Source: Phoronis australis
Lineage: Eukaryota > Phoronida > Phoronidae
NCBI GenBank assembly: GCA_002633005.1
Contig: NMRA01000020.1
Coordinates: 1,248,935 to 1,312,934 of the forward strand
Length of the DNA stretch: 64,000 bases
Direction: 5' to 3'
Shown here: in pieces, positions 1 through 11,800 of the stretch
Layout: each line of letters starts with the position of its first letter
Numbering within the stretch: the stretch's first letter is position 1
Position numbers and translations under genes: made by a program
The notes under the pieces: generated by a model
What the model was told of the DNA's origin: nothing
The model's database searches: none
The model's input: the letters and a program-made list of their open reading frames with translations, nothing else

Positions 1-176
1 TTTGTGTGTCTGAAAAAACTCACTCTCCCGCCCCTGTATGTTTTAGATATCGCGCTTTGAAAAGGGCAATTTGCCCCGTTTTTTTACACGGCGATAAACC
101 GTGTAACGTGACTAAAAACACTCTCCAATATGGCGTCAAGTTGTCAGCTGCTGTAGCGCGTGCGCCTGGTCTTTAG
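1..176. other. No gene recognised
   Basis: Left edge of the window. I see no exon, repeat end or RNA gene in this short stretch; it leads into the first MITE copy. Confidence 0.4.
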
Positions 177-365
177 CATGCGCGCACCCAGCTTTGAAAA
201 TGGGGGGCTCAAATTTCCGTGGACCTTTTGCTGACAAAGAATCGGGAGGACTAAAATAACTTCACTACTGTAAACAGTGCGTCTGCATCTTTTTAGTGAA
301 CTTTTGTCTCGTTTTCTCGGACTTTTTGTTTCTCTCGATCGAGCCCCCTCCTGTGCGCGCGCATG
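177..365 (-). mobile_element. MITE family A, copy 1
   Basis: Short non-autonomous element bounded by GC-rich inverted termini: CATGCGCGCACCCA at the left and GTGCGCGCGCATG at the right. Read on the minus strand the interior matches the copies at 1703-1955 and 58798-59040: a conserved block reads as AAACGAGACAAAAGT followed by CACTAAAAA. At about 190 bp it is shorter than the other copies. Open frames across it are by-products of the repeat, not genes. Confidence 0.7.
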
Positions 366-809
366 CATAGTATTACATAATAGGCTACCTGTAATATAGG
401 TCCACTGCCTAAGAGTAGAGCATGGCTTTGTAGTCGAATATGTATGGTCCGGGTGATTTGCATTCTGGCGTGAGCAAAAGCATTGATTCATTATGTTTTT
501 TATAGAATTATCTTATCAATATTTCCATGGGGTGCTAAACCAAATTGCACACAAAACTAGCTAGTGTTTGGTTAGGACTGATTGGCAAAAACAAAAAACG
601 ATAGCCTGTCATATATCTGAAATAACGGTAAGGTTTTACACTCAAAGATCCGATACATTACATGCTGGGACATTTGCATGCATGTTTACGTGTTCTAAAA
701 ACGCGTTGTGCACAGCCTATGAGGCGATGGCTTCATAGATTCCGGGTACGGTTAATTAACTTCGCAAGCACTAGAACTGGGTCGAGTGACTAACGTTAGT
801 GCAGTGCGT
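366..809. other. Intergenic, nothing recognised
   Basis: AT-rich sequence with no exon-like frame, repeat terminus or RNA gene that I can support. Confidence 0.4.
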
Positions 810-985
810 TAACTTGGAATTGAATATTCATTTGGGCAATCAGGTGAACTTTTTTGCTCAGTGTAAAAAATGCATGCTTCTAACTATTGACTTCATCATC
901 ACCCAAATTCTCCTTTATCGTAACTTGAGTCAAAGGATCGAAGGAATATAAATAAATCAATTATTGTTTGATGAATAAGATCTAG
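810..985 (+). repeat. Diverged direct repeat B, copy 1
   Basis: About 175 bp that reappears in the same orientation at 3868-4050. Shared landmarks in order are AACTTGGAAT, a TTTGGGCA block, CTCAGTGTAAA (TTCAGTGTAAA in copy 2), TATTGAC followed by TCATGATCACC-like sequence, TCCTTTATCGTA, and an AATCA(A/G)TTATTGTTT end. No inverted termini are visible, so this is either an old local duplication or two copies of an unnamed dispersed repeat. Confidence 0.6.
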
Positions 986-1702
986 TTTACTACAGAGTTC
1001 ATCAATACATGTGTTGACGCACCGAATGGGTCGCTGACTCAGCTGACATCCAAAACAAGTCACTATAAACACAGATAATTTGCTAGCAAAGAAATAATAT
1101 CAATAATACTATCAAACTAACATACAATGTACTAAGTAATATGTAAAAATATCGTGAATTTCACGGATTTCCTGACAATAATTAAAGGATCTCATAATAT
1201 CGACCATCCAAAAGAAAATGTCAAGCGGACCATGATTTCTCACGCTTTTTCTGACTCGACTGTACCTTTGCCGAACAATTAGGAAAGTCACATACGTGAC
1301 GTTAACCGGGAATTACGTGTTTCAGAAGGGCTAAGTTTTTTGCCGTTTCTGTTGTGTGGCGGCGTATAGCGCCAAAACCGGTGACGTATTTTCGGTAATA
1401 ATACGACGCATCTTTACCGATGTTCATAACGAAGTTTTCAAACCTGATTGTTATGACTTTTACTGGCAATCTCTTTTTTCAAAATAATGTCATATCACGA
1501 GCCTTGCTGGTCAGGGCAAAGGGAGTTACCAAGGAGTATAACGACACTCGAAGTCATTAAACGTAAGACCTTCAAAATGTAGGTACATGCAATGCATTTC
1601 GACACTAGTTGAACCATTTTGGACTCGTTTTCGTCAGTGCTATGGTTTGATATGTTTTTTATAAAAATTGCTATGGTTAGAGCAAAAAATGGTGACAGAT
1701 CG
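986..1702. other. Intergenic, nothing recognised
   Basis: No coding exon or repeat boundary recognised. The minus-strand open frame that overlaps the right end belongs to the neighbouring MITE. Confidence 0.4.
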
Positions 1703-1955
1703 CTTGCGCGCACCCATGACACGAGGGGGAGGCTCTGGGGGCTCGAAAGAGTGGCAAACTGGGCAAAAAGGTTCGCCTCAGAGAAACAATTGACACACCG
1801 AAAAAAGTAAAAAACGAGACAAAAGTCCACTAAAAAGACAGGAACTACCAAAATTCGGCGAATGCACAATCCATAGCTCCGAAAGTACCCCGTAAATCTT
1901 AAAAGGTCCACATTCTCAAAAATTCGAGGCCCATTGTTTAGCAGGATGCGCGCAT
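1703..1955 (+). mobile_element. MITE family A, copy 2
   Basis: About 250-bp copy in the reference orientation. The left end is TTGCGCGCACCCA and the right end GGATGCGCGCATGA. Internal blocks shared with the copy at 58798 include TGGGCAAAAAGGT, GAAACAA, AAACGAGACAAAAGTCCAC, TAAAAAGACAGGAAC, TACCAAAATTC and ACATTCTCAAAAATTCGAG. No transposase is encoded, so mobilisation in trans would be needed. Confidence 0.75.
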
Positions 1956-2373
1956 GATGTGGAGTCATGAAAAGTTTCCACATTTTGAAGTTGGGATCAA
2001 CGGCGGAAAACGCCCTAAATTAATGATATTTGTATATAGACAGTATGTCAAAATACAAAATTTAACCAGTTGAATGTACTATACCATCATTGACCTCATT
2101 GCTAGAACACACTAGCTTATTCGCTAGTCAAAGGAATGCAACCTAACCTTACGGCTGATGTTATTGAACATATAAAAGAAAACATCGAAAATATTTTTGG
2201 AAACATCGAACATTAAGTAATTAATCGCGCATAGTTTATTATTGAATATGAAAATGAAAATAATATCAACAAATGTACAAAGAATAAAATCAAATATAAA
2301 TGTACGACATCGAATACATATAATAACACCCGAACATAATTTTTGAACATTGAATTTTGCAACCTTTCATATT
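1956..2373. other. Intergenic, AT-rich
   Basis: AT-rich stretch without recognisable exons or repeats, ending at the target duplication of the LINE fragment. Confidence 0.4.
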
Positions 2374-2383
2374 GACTTAACTC

Positions 2384-2670
2384 CGGCTAAAAACCGGCCA
2401 CTGCCTGCTCCTCTCCCACATGCATCGCCTGAAAATCTCTCATAGAGACGAGTGCCCCTGTGGCACTGGCCCCCACACACCAGAGCATTTACTGCAGAGC
2501 TGCCCTACGTTCGATTCCCTAAGGCGCCAGACATGGCCCAGTCCGGTGGAACTCAAGGTAAAACTGTGGGGCCCGATGGCATCATTGCGGCGAACTGCAG
2601 ACTTCGCCCAAAAGACCCAACTGACTATCTAAGCTACATGGCCGGGAGTGCTGAAGAAGAAGAGGAAGAA
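2384..2670 (+). mobile_element. 5'-truncated LINE: C-terminal zinc-knuckle end of the ORF and 3' tail
   Basis: The frame from 2384 begins RLKTGHCLLLSH and runs into CPCGTGPHTPEHLLQSCP, then LRRQTWPSP, LWGP and TADFA, with a stop near 2630. This is the CxC(G)x..Hx..C tail that follows the reverse transcriptase in many non-LTR retrotransposons. The 3' end is a GAAGAAGAAGAGGAAGAAG tail. The insert is flanked by a perfect 10-bp direct repeat, GACTTAACTC, at 2374-2383 and 2671-2680, so both boundaries of the truncated insertion are fixed. The rest of the LINE is absent; it is non-functional. Confidence 0.85.
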
Positions 2671-2705
2671 GACTTAACTCTGATCTGAGCGGAGCGCAGT
2701 TAACT

Positions 2706-3142
2706 GGACCGTTCATACTGGCTTCGGTACTAGATAATGACCATAGAAGTAAACTGTTGGTGACGCTGACTTCATCGAAGTTATCGCAAGGCAGCGCTGC
2801 AAACTAAGACTTTTTCAATATGACATTTCAGGATTATTTAAATGTGCTAAATGACATTAAACTTATTCTTAAATCGATTGGTTATCATTAGAGCAAAAGC
2901 TAAGTAGCTATCAGTGACGGCACTACCCTGTAACTTGACGATAACAGTGGCACCTGGCGATAACTTCGATCGGACCGAAGTTAAGCGTTCATACAGCACC
3001 GCAGCGTCGACGTTGCGCTATTAAATCCACCTGTGAACTGCGATGTTTCTTGAGCCGTTAACTGTGATCCAGGACCGCAGATAAGCGTTCCTACTGCAAC
3101 TTCCGAAGCCGTCGACGCATCGACGTTAGTATGAAAGGCCCC
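2706..3142. mobile_element. Candidate MITE with TTCATACT termini
   Basis: The left end reads GGACCGTTCATACTGG followed by CTTCGG. The right end, on the other strand, reads GGGGCCTTTCATACTAACG. The shared terminal block is GG-CC-TTCATACT. The interior has several GAAGTTA/TAACTTC motifs in both orientations and no long frame. Imperfect termini and no clear target duplication make this moderate. Confidence 0.4.
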
Positions 3143-3867
3143 GTGAATACTACATAGTTGTCTATTATATAATTAGTGTTGGCACTGACCCTTTGTCTGT
3201 TGGATCAGTCACGACTAAAGGTCGGCGGGTAAGTTGCAAAGTCCAGTCAGCTGGGCAGATTATCTGAAGTGTGGATCGCCAGTAAATACTTTAATGTGCG
3301 TTTACTGAAGCTCTACGGGTTTGCGGTGCGACATTGAAGTAAGTATACTGTGTCGTAACAACATACTATAACTGTGCTCATGGACCATCTCAGCTACAGT
3401 ATACTGAAGTCGCACAGCCACTTTGTCAGTTCACGGGAGACGCGGGCGGCAGTGCTGTCTACCGTTGTCAACATCAAAAACAAATGATTGAGGCCACTTA
3501 TCATTTTCAGAAGGACCCTTGATCAAATTACCGAGGTGATTTTCAGTGCGTCCGTCGTGAGACCAAATCAATCATAACTGTAGCCTGTTGAGCCTTTTGA
3601 GACACGGCGGAATGCCATTTAGGCCTATGCATAATTCTTGCCTAGCCCAGCTGACTTGTGAGCAGAATAAGGAACAAGATAACACCTATGTTGTAAAAAT
3701 AAGTGGACTGACATCAAAACCTATTGTTAACAGTAAATGCGTTGATGATTACTAAAACTCCCATTATGGCTGTCTATCGGAAAGGAACTTGACCTATTTT
3801 AATGCCTTGATCGTATGCGTGTGCGACATCTTTTGGCTGTCGTCGGGAATGAATCCATCTGCTGTGT
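3143..3867. other. Intergenic, nothing recognised
   Basis: No exon, RNA gene or repeat boundary recognised. Confidence 0.4.
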
Positions 3868-4050
3868 GTGAACTTGGAATCCTTCTGAATCTCAAAAATA
3901 TTTGTTTGGGCAGGCATGTGAAATTTTTTGTTCAGTGTAAAGAATTTTTGTAATTATTGACCTCATGATCACCCCCTTTTCCCTTTATCGTATCTGATGA
4001 CAAAGAATGGGTGGAATTTTTGAGTGGTTAAATCAGTTATTGTTTTATCG
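3868..4050 (+). repeat. Diverged direct repeat B, copy 2
   Basis: Second copy of the repeat at 810-985, same orientation, roughly 70% alike by eye, with small insertions and deletions. It carries the same ordered landmarks (AACTTGGAAT, TTTGGGCA, TTCAGTGTAAA, CCTTTATCGTA, CAGTTATTGTTT). Confidence 0.6.
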
Positions 4051-5332
4051 CCAGTAGTTGAAAAAAGATTGGTTAAAATTTGTGTCATTTTATTATTAGC
4101 GCTATGGAAATTTTATCAATGTGAAAGTGATTATTTATGTGAACTAGTCAAGTTTCCTAGTGTATTCCACTTTCACACATACGCGATCTTGACTAGAGAT
4201 TAAGCAAGATTCCAAGTTCACGCATGGCAAATCGATGGAATATGGCCGAGGATTCGGCCCCAGTTCATTTGTGTGACTAGTTAAATCTAAATTCACATCT
4301 GCTTAAGGAGAAATGTTCGATTCTTTTACATCACGTTCAAAGCAGGTGGTGAGAACTTTGTCACTGTTATCAAGAAACCGTGTCATTGTCGCAAAAGCTC
4401 ATAAACCACATCAGTGCAGCTACTTTGTCTTCGCTAAGACCTAGCTCATAGATTTCAGTATTGAATTGTGTCCTTGAATTTTTTCCGGATAATAGTTACT
4501 AGCTGAAGTTCATTTAAAACAATACCAAACCTGGCCGCTTTCGCCGGGCTATTACTAGTGAACTAGGACTTTCCCGGCATCCTGATCCAGCACGCAAACA
4601 AATAATATCGTCTCTGCCACTCTCGAGCTTCAACGCTCAAAAGTTTGGATCAAAATTTGAAATTTCTTACAAAGTCTGCTTAACGGACACGCGTGACCTT
4701 CACCTTACTAGGCGATTTACACCACATCTACAAGGAAAGACCACCCGCCAAGAACCACAATAATCTATCCTGTGACTCATAGATTAAGGGTTTTTAGTTG
4801 AATCCTGCTTTTATAACTCACAATGGAGACGCCATTGGTGTATTTGCAGGGGACACTTAGAACGAGGATTGATAACAGTCATGAAAACACGGTTTATTAT
4901 CCCTTTAAACCGTTAAATGCTTGTCACGGCGATAGTCTGATATAAATCGTCCCCGTATTTTGAGGACCAGTTTAATGCCACCTATTCAATGGAGAAAACT
5001 GGTTCTCAAGTGTCACTATATACTTACACCGGTGCATGATCAGATTAAAGTCGGATTGCTGAGCACGAACGATGCACCAAAGCGTACGCATAGTACGTCA
5101 GCCGACCACTTTCTGAAAACTGACCTATCGCAAGCTCCGCTCCCTTGCGAAAAGTCGCGTGATAGGCCCGTAGCCAGCATTGCGCGGGCGGGGTGATTCG
5201 AATTTCTGGTACGGTGAACCTTTGATATTATGCAAACGTCGACACTGTAAAGTTTTTGGTAAGGCCCTTGACGTAGCTTAACTAGGACGTGGGGGAATCT
5301 ATATGCACAACGACGACTCTCAGCTCTATTGT
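4051..5332. other. Intergenic, nothing recognised
   Basis: About 1.3 kb with no supportable feature. The open frame beginning near 4960 has no motif, no splice context and no homologous copy in the window. Confidence 0.4.
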
Positions 5333-5370
5333 CGAAGTGGGCAAAAAGGTCCGCGGAAACGAGACTGAGC
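5333..5370 (+). mobile_element. Fragment of MITE family A
   Basis: CGAAGTGGGCAAAAAGGTCC followed by a GGAAACGAGAC-like stretch matches the left internal block of the copy at 58798-59040. The terminal GC-rich repeat is missing on both sides, so this is a short relic. Confidence 0.5.
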
Positions 5371-5754
5371 TAGTTTGGGGTCGCTGCCCCTCAACCTCAC
5401 CCATCAGAACCACGCGCATGGCCGGGTCGAAACTAAATGTAGTTTGTAGGCTACCCCGTCCCTGCCAGTCTTCACGAAGTCGTAGAGTCCTATTAAGACC
5501 TACTAAATTTAAAACCGCCGCTGTTGGTAGCTGAAGTCCTGACCCGATGTGCCTGCTTGAGACTGAATGAGTCGTCAGTTAGATTGACGATTGGCAGTGA
5601 TTGGAACTGAGCTCATCTGTAAACAATGTAATCAATGTTTTAAGACTATTCAACTTTTGTACACCCTTTAAATTTTTACTAAATGGGCACAAATACAGTA
5701 CTTTTTTCATGTCAGTTCCGACTCATTAGCAGACAATCAGAATTAATGAACTGT

Positions 5755-5868
5755 CGGAGTTCTGGTTTCGGAATTGTGGACATTCGAAGTAGTGAACTTT
5801 CGAAGGTAGCGAACCTTCGCAGTAATTTCGGAGTAGTGGACTTTCGGAGTAGCGAACATTCGGAATAG
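5755..5868 (+). repeat. Degenerate minisatellite, about 16-17 bp unit
   Basis: Six or so imperfect copies of a unit close to TTCGGAGTAGCGAACA, varying to TTCGAAGTAGTGAACT and TTCGGAATAG. The overlapping open frames on both strands with repeated SS/RS residues come from this repeat. Confidence 0.6.
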
Positions 5869-7723
5869 TCACATGAAACCTTGGAAATCTTTTCCATCTT
5901 GTTGCTCGTAAGACGCCTGAAAGGCTGTGTGGGATTGGCACTGATTGACAAGAGAAGACTTTCTTCATTGACCAAAGTTTTTATTATGTCTAGACCTACT
6001 TTTCCCTAATAACATTAACATGCTCCTGTGCTCACTGCCTATAGACCATGGGCTGCGCAGCACTGAAAAAAGTGGGTACCATAGCCCCCCCTCCCCCCTC
6101 CAACCCCCTATGGTGCGCCGCCCATGCAGTTAAATGTCTGATTCTTGAGAAATGACGGAGGACTGCCTATAGAGAGCTTAAAAGTATCACCGGCGTGTAC
6201 TGAATTTGAAAGAATGGAAAAGCAGACACGTGTACACGCATACATGTCATCCAACAATCCACTGCCAATGTGGAAATTTGGAAATGTCTGAAATTTACCG
6301 TACTCTGCCAATGTCAAAATAGCAGATAAACCTACTTTCTGCTATTTTGTTCCTTGGTCGATTTTAAGACGTTCACACGGCACTACTTTTTGGGAGCTCT
6401 CTCGCTGCTATATAACCTATCTAGATATAGACATTTACTTAGACTCTCGTGTTAGCCTGCCACCACGCGCTCAGTGCCGATGAATAACCTAAAGCCTCTT
6501 CTTATCATATACACGATCCTATCATCAAGCACCATTCGGGCGAAGTTGACCTAGTAAGTTAGGCCAACCATCTGATGAACTTCACATTTTTTGTAGTTTC
6601 ATTGCATAAAGGTAGCTTTCATTTAATTTTAAAAGTGGCATGATCACTAAGCTATAGTATGGTAACAAAAGATTGACAAGTCTGGTGTAGTGGCGAAAAG
6701 TGGCCATTTCCAAAAATAACTAAAATTGTTTTTAAAGCTTCATAAATCCAAGTATGGTGTTTGAACACCTGCAACATGAGCTCTTCTTAACTCTAAAGGC
6801 GTAGTGTATACTAAAGCTTCTCATCAAAAAGTAATTCAACTGTTTATTTTTTCTAGTGACAACAGCTCAAACGAGGCTTTGAGTTCAGTAATCCAGTACC
6901 CCTACCTGCAATGCCGATCGAATCTGTCAATTTTGGTGAGAAGTTCAATTGAACGCCAACCTACGGGTATATGAATAACAAAAAATGTAACTATGCTACG
7001 AAACAGAAGTATGTCCATTATAAATCGAAATAAATGAAAAATAATAAAAAAATGTCCTTAAAAACAATTTTCCGGTCCTTCAGACCAGTGCTGGGATCCA
7101 GCAGATGCCGAGACAAAGGCGCCCCAGACGAGTGAAACTCCGAACTAAGTTAAAATCAGATAGGCCTACAGTATAGCCACCAAACTGAAAAGTATGTATC
7201 TTGGAACAAATATATTTTTGTTTAACCTTCGAGTAATCCAGCAACATTGCCAAGTTTAGCTGCTCGTGTGGCCGTCCCCACAATTTGATCCATCGTTTAC
7301 ACAGGCGACAACACTTTTCGGATTAGGGAATGCCCAAAATATGATGGGATGTTCTTCTCGATCTGTAAAACTGCTGTCAAAACTACACACGGCATATCAA
7401 CACCGTTTCACCATTCTTATCGCACAATTTTTTAGCTTTAGACTCAAAAACGCTTTACCTACAACGACGTTGTTTGTCGGGTAAAATGACGGCTTGGAAA
7501 AGCAGACGAAAGTATGTCAAGAATGCTGTGTTCTGATTGGTCAGTTAAGCCGTCAATCATAATCCTGGCGATAGATCAATTATTTTGGCAACGCATAGTT
7601 TGCTATGATATTGTAAGAAATTCTCTTTCTACCAGACCAATGCTGACTATGTGCATTGTTTTGAGATCAACTCTACTGTACAACCATTGCAAGACTGTAT
7701 TAATAAAATTTGATCAATTTTAG
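5869..7723. other. Upstream region of transporter gene 1
   Basis: No exon recognised. It holds a C-rich tract around 6079-6110 and otherwise AT-rich unique sequence. The promoter and any 5' untranslated exon of the transporter should lie here, but no clear TATA or initiator can be singled out. Confidence 0.35.
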
Positions 7724-7768
7724 GTTCTTTAACTTCCAACCGACGTCGTGCCCACTGTTTTGACGAAG
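7724..7768 (+). promoter_or_regulatory. Probable 5' UTR segment after a splice acceptor
   Basis: A TCAATTTTAG acceptor-like sequence ends at 7723, 45 bases before the start codon. The paralogue on the other strand also has an acceptor (TTTGGTTTCAG) about 42 bases before its ATG. A shared 5'-UTR intron is therefore likely in both genes. Confidence 0.45.
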
Positions 7769-8888
7769 ATGGCGCCGAAAAATGATGACGAAACTCAACC
7801 CTTGTTGTTATCAGTGGTCATACAGAAGCCCAAGCGATCTATAGTTTTGGAGCCTGTTGTCTTGATGTACGCATTGGGTTTGTTTGGTCTGATACCAGTC
7901 AGTGGGCAGTATGTTTTCGTGCAGATAGGCAAGAAATACAATTATACACAGGCGGGAATTGGTAACGCCGACAATGGAAGTTTGTGTAGCGTGAATAAGT
8001 CAGATCCAACTTACGTGCTGCAGCAACAAATTGAAAGCGAGGCTGCTACATTTTCGCTGTACTCGTCAATGCTGTCCTCCTTGCCGGCCATTATTTCGGC
8101 TACATACATTGGCGGGTATACGGACAAACGCGGTAGACGACCTGGAATTATCATGCCTGTGTTTGGTGCCTTCGTCCAAGTTCTTGTCTATATTCCAGTT
8201 ATTTATTTCGAAATGAGTATCTATTTTCTCTTGATTGGGTCTTTTGTCAATGGTCTGAGCGGTTATTTCACAGTATTCCTATCGTCTGTTTTTTCTTATA
8301 TGGCTGACAGTTCAACCCACGAAACGAGATCACGGAGAATTGTAATAGCAGAATTGTTACTCACTGTTGGTTCTTTTATCTCCAATTTCGGCCTCGGCTA
8401 CATGATAACTGGTGTCGGTTTTCTGTGGCCAGCCATATTGCTGTCAGGGATTCTCGCACTATCATTCACATATGCGTTGTTTTTCGTCCCTGAAACGATT
8501 GTCCAGCAACCAAATTCACCCATTGATATCGTCAGTGTACTACGAAATGGTCTCAAGGTGTTCCAAGACGACAAGTCTACTCGCCGCCCTGTCAAACTTC
8601 TACTGTTGTTGCTAGCACTTTGTTTCTTTTTTCTTGTTGTGGTTTCAAGCGCGACCATTGTGGGTTATTTTTTGATAGACTCGCCTTTGTGCTTTTCGTC
8701 TTTAGCAACTGGCATTTACTACGCAGCTACTAGTTTGATTGTTTCAATTGGAGTTGGTTCTGGCCTCTTTTTCTTCTTGAAAGTGATGAAGTTAAAGGAC
8801 TTGACAGTTGTTCAGATAGCCTGCGTGTCGTTTGTGGCACACTACATCATACTTGGCTTGTCAAAGAACCAATTTCTTGCTTATCTAG
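7769..8888 (+). CDS. Transporter gene 1, exon 1
   Basis: Encodes about 373 residues: cytoplasmic N-terminus, helices 1 to about 10 and the MFS signature. Ends in CTAG before donor GTAAGT at 8889, leaving one base of a codon (phase 1). Confidence 0.93.
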
Positions 8889-11800
8889 GTAAGTGAGTTA
8901 TTTTCCTTTGTTAGAAAGAGTGACGTGGTGGTTAGAAAAATTAAATCCTGATTCAATAAAGGCTTTCAGTATCACTTAGAAATCAGGACTGTGTGCACAC
9001 TGAGTAGTGTCCGACTCGGCTTCACTCGTCGAAGTCGACGGTGCGGGAGGGTCGAGTTCGTGCGGCCTCAAATACACCAAAGTCTGCCGATATGGCGAGG
9101 TCTAACTCATTACCTGTTTCCCTTATCGTCTGAGTGCCGTCTTCACCCCCATCTCCGTAACTGTCTTCATAATGCCGGTACTTGTCAAGCTCGCTCTCTA
9201 AGTCTTCGTAACTTAAATATCATTACTGTCCGCCATTACATATATTGTCAACTCAACGCCGTCTATTAATGACATCATGTTGCGGGAAACCAAAAATTCG
9301 TTAATTTTTCTTTAAAATTCAAAATTTCTCAATTATTTTCCAAAATAAGTCCTTGTTTAGTTAGTTTTTGCGTTATAAAGTTATTGTACACGGTCTAAAA
9401 CCTCAAAAAGTGCAAAAATCCATTGCAGGAACGCGTTAACGTCTAAACGGGATTGCATCAATGAAGTTCATTCCTAATTGCATGTCGTTAGCACGTGCAA
9501 TTAGGAACATTAACCTTCCGCGCATATTTAGAGAAAAAACAAAATAGTTTCACCACGAAACAACAAAAACAATGGTTTCCTAATACGGCATGACGTTCTG
9601 CTCTGAAATTAAGTCTGTTAGCTGTAATATTGAATTGGAATAAATTGAATCCTCAAGTGATGATACAGAAAGCATCTTGTTAAAAAGCGAAATTCTTCAA
9701 TTTCATACAAAATAAAATTCTGGCAGTATTTGAACAGCCGTAATTCTGTATCTACTCTTCTTCACCACACCTCGATTTCAAGAGTATATAAAGGATATTA
9801 ACCCAGTTCACCCAATACAGCAGCATTGGTAGTTTTTGAGCCGACTCTCAATATGTATTTACAGAATATAATTTGTGTGCTTTCTATGGAGCTGTACTGC
9901 TTTACAGTCCAAACCTCAACACCATACATTAGACTCGGTGCTACCACTTTATCAAAGAGTAGTCACAAAATCTAAACCACCAATATATCTGTCAAACCAA
10001 ACAATGTCGTGAACTACCTTTTTCCCTTAATGGCTAGTTCATCAGCATTTTTAGCATACACAAGGCGTGATGAAAAAATACTGCCAACATACATGTACGT
10101 CTAAGATGGAACTATTTTAATTTCCGATGATTTAATTTCTCACACCTCTTTATTCCACAATTGTCACAAAGCGATAGTACAATGTACATCCTGTTTAAGG
10201 TAAATAAATAACGTTTCAAGTACCTTCTTAGTTAATCTATCAAAATTGATCAGGAAAGCTTTTCTCACAAGAGCTAGTGTCTAAATGCTTCAGTGTTCTG
10301 ATTGTTATATAGTCTTCCTTTTTTTCACACATCATTGTGTCTGCATATATACTTTGTGTGTACTATGGGCCGGTGGCCTTTTATATACAGAGAATAAAGA
10401 ACGTTTCTCTTGTATGCATTAAACTGACATGAGAATATGAACTTACTGTACTTTCAAGTTTTGCTGAACGTCATTTGTTCAGGAGATGTTCGTAACATTT
10501 TCTCTTTACATTTTGTTTTGCAGCTATTGGTGTGAGCTTCGTTGAGTTCATGTGTGTTCCAGTCCTGAGGTCCACTATGTCAAAGCTGGTGCATCCTACC
10601 GAACAAGGTGGGTGCATTCATCTATTCTCTATTTGTAAGGAGTGCAACAGGTTACATAGTCATGTAGTTGCCGAACGATCGGGCCAGCCATTTAAGGCGT
10701 CACGTCATCATTTTCAAATCATGCAGTTATGGTCCAGTGCAGTTACAAATACGCTAACTCGTAATCGACGTCGATACTCATGCGGTTAGGATTCATGCCT
10801 CTTTTGTGACCAAACACGTCCGACTGATCGACTATAACCACCCATATGTGCATTATACATGTATTAACCACAACAGCTTATAACTACTTGAGTACCAGGC
10901 GATGTTAACAAACAACAACCAATTCATTTTGTTACCCGAATCGATATCAGCATCAATCCATGTTTGAACGTGAAAATACCACCAACATTTAATATTTTCA
11001 TGTACAAGAAAGAAATAAATTCTTCTCATTGTATGGCTTGTTACATTATATCCTCCTGCTGTCGCCGGGAGGAAGCATAATTGGTCTTGCTGTCATACAA
11101 GTGAATGTAAAATTATATCTTTTTCGTCATCATTAGTCTACCAGGGTATGCCGTACCGTGAAAACAGTGCAAAAGAAAACACTCTTTCATAGTGCTACGA
11201 AAGATAGGTGGCGCTGTGTCAGAGGATATGCAGAAGAATATAACGATTTTCAATAAACATCCTTTAAAAGATAAGCGTGGCTTGTGAACATGCTTGCTCG
11301 CATGGAGGGAAAAAACGAATGCACGTTACCGTGGTATTTGAATAAGTTGTATGGAAGAGGTCGTTAGAAGCAGAAGCGTAGCCGGCGCCGACTGATGTGA
11401 CAACTAATACACCGTCTGCACCAACCGTTTCTTTAGAGTTTGTCCGTAATGGCCAAAACATTTGGCCAGGCGCTTGTACGTTAGTGAAATTAGCCTTACT
11501 AATGGGCATGCGTTTAAGCTGGAAAACTCCAGACATATTTCTCCGTACTGGAATTGAACGTAATCAAGCCCTGTGTATTTGCAGGTTCGCTATTCTCCTT
11601 CGTAGCTACAGTGGAGGGTATTTGCTCCTTTGCCGGCAGCTTTCTGTGGACTTTTGTCTATGGAAGAACAGTAACTTTCTTTAACGGTTTCACCTTCTTT
11701 TGTATGGCTGCTTCCGGTTTAACGACATTCGTTATCGTTACGTAAGTAATCAGTTTCATTCCGTTCACAGTTGCTCGGAACATGAAAATCTAGTTTGTGC

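Noticed and set aside
1495-1983. 162-codon minus-strand frame
   Set aside because: Almost entirely the antisense of a MITE copy whose other copies are not open in that frame.
9024-9220. Acidic minus-strand frame (YEDLESELDKYRHYEDSYGD)
   Set aside because: Looks protein-like and is open for about 60 codons, but has no homologous motif, start or splice context; it lies in intron 1 of transporter gene 1.
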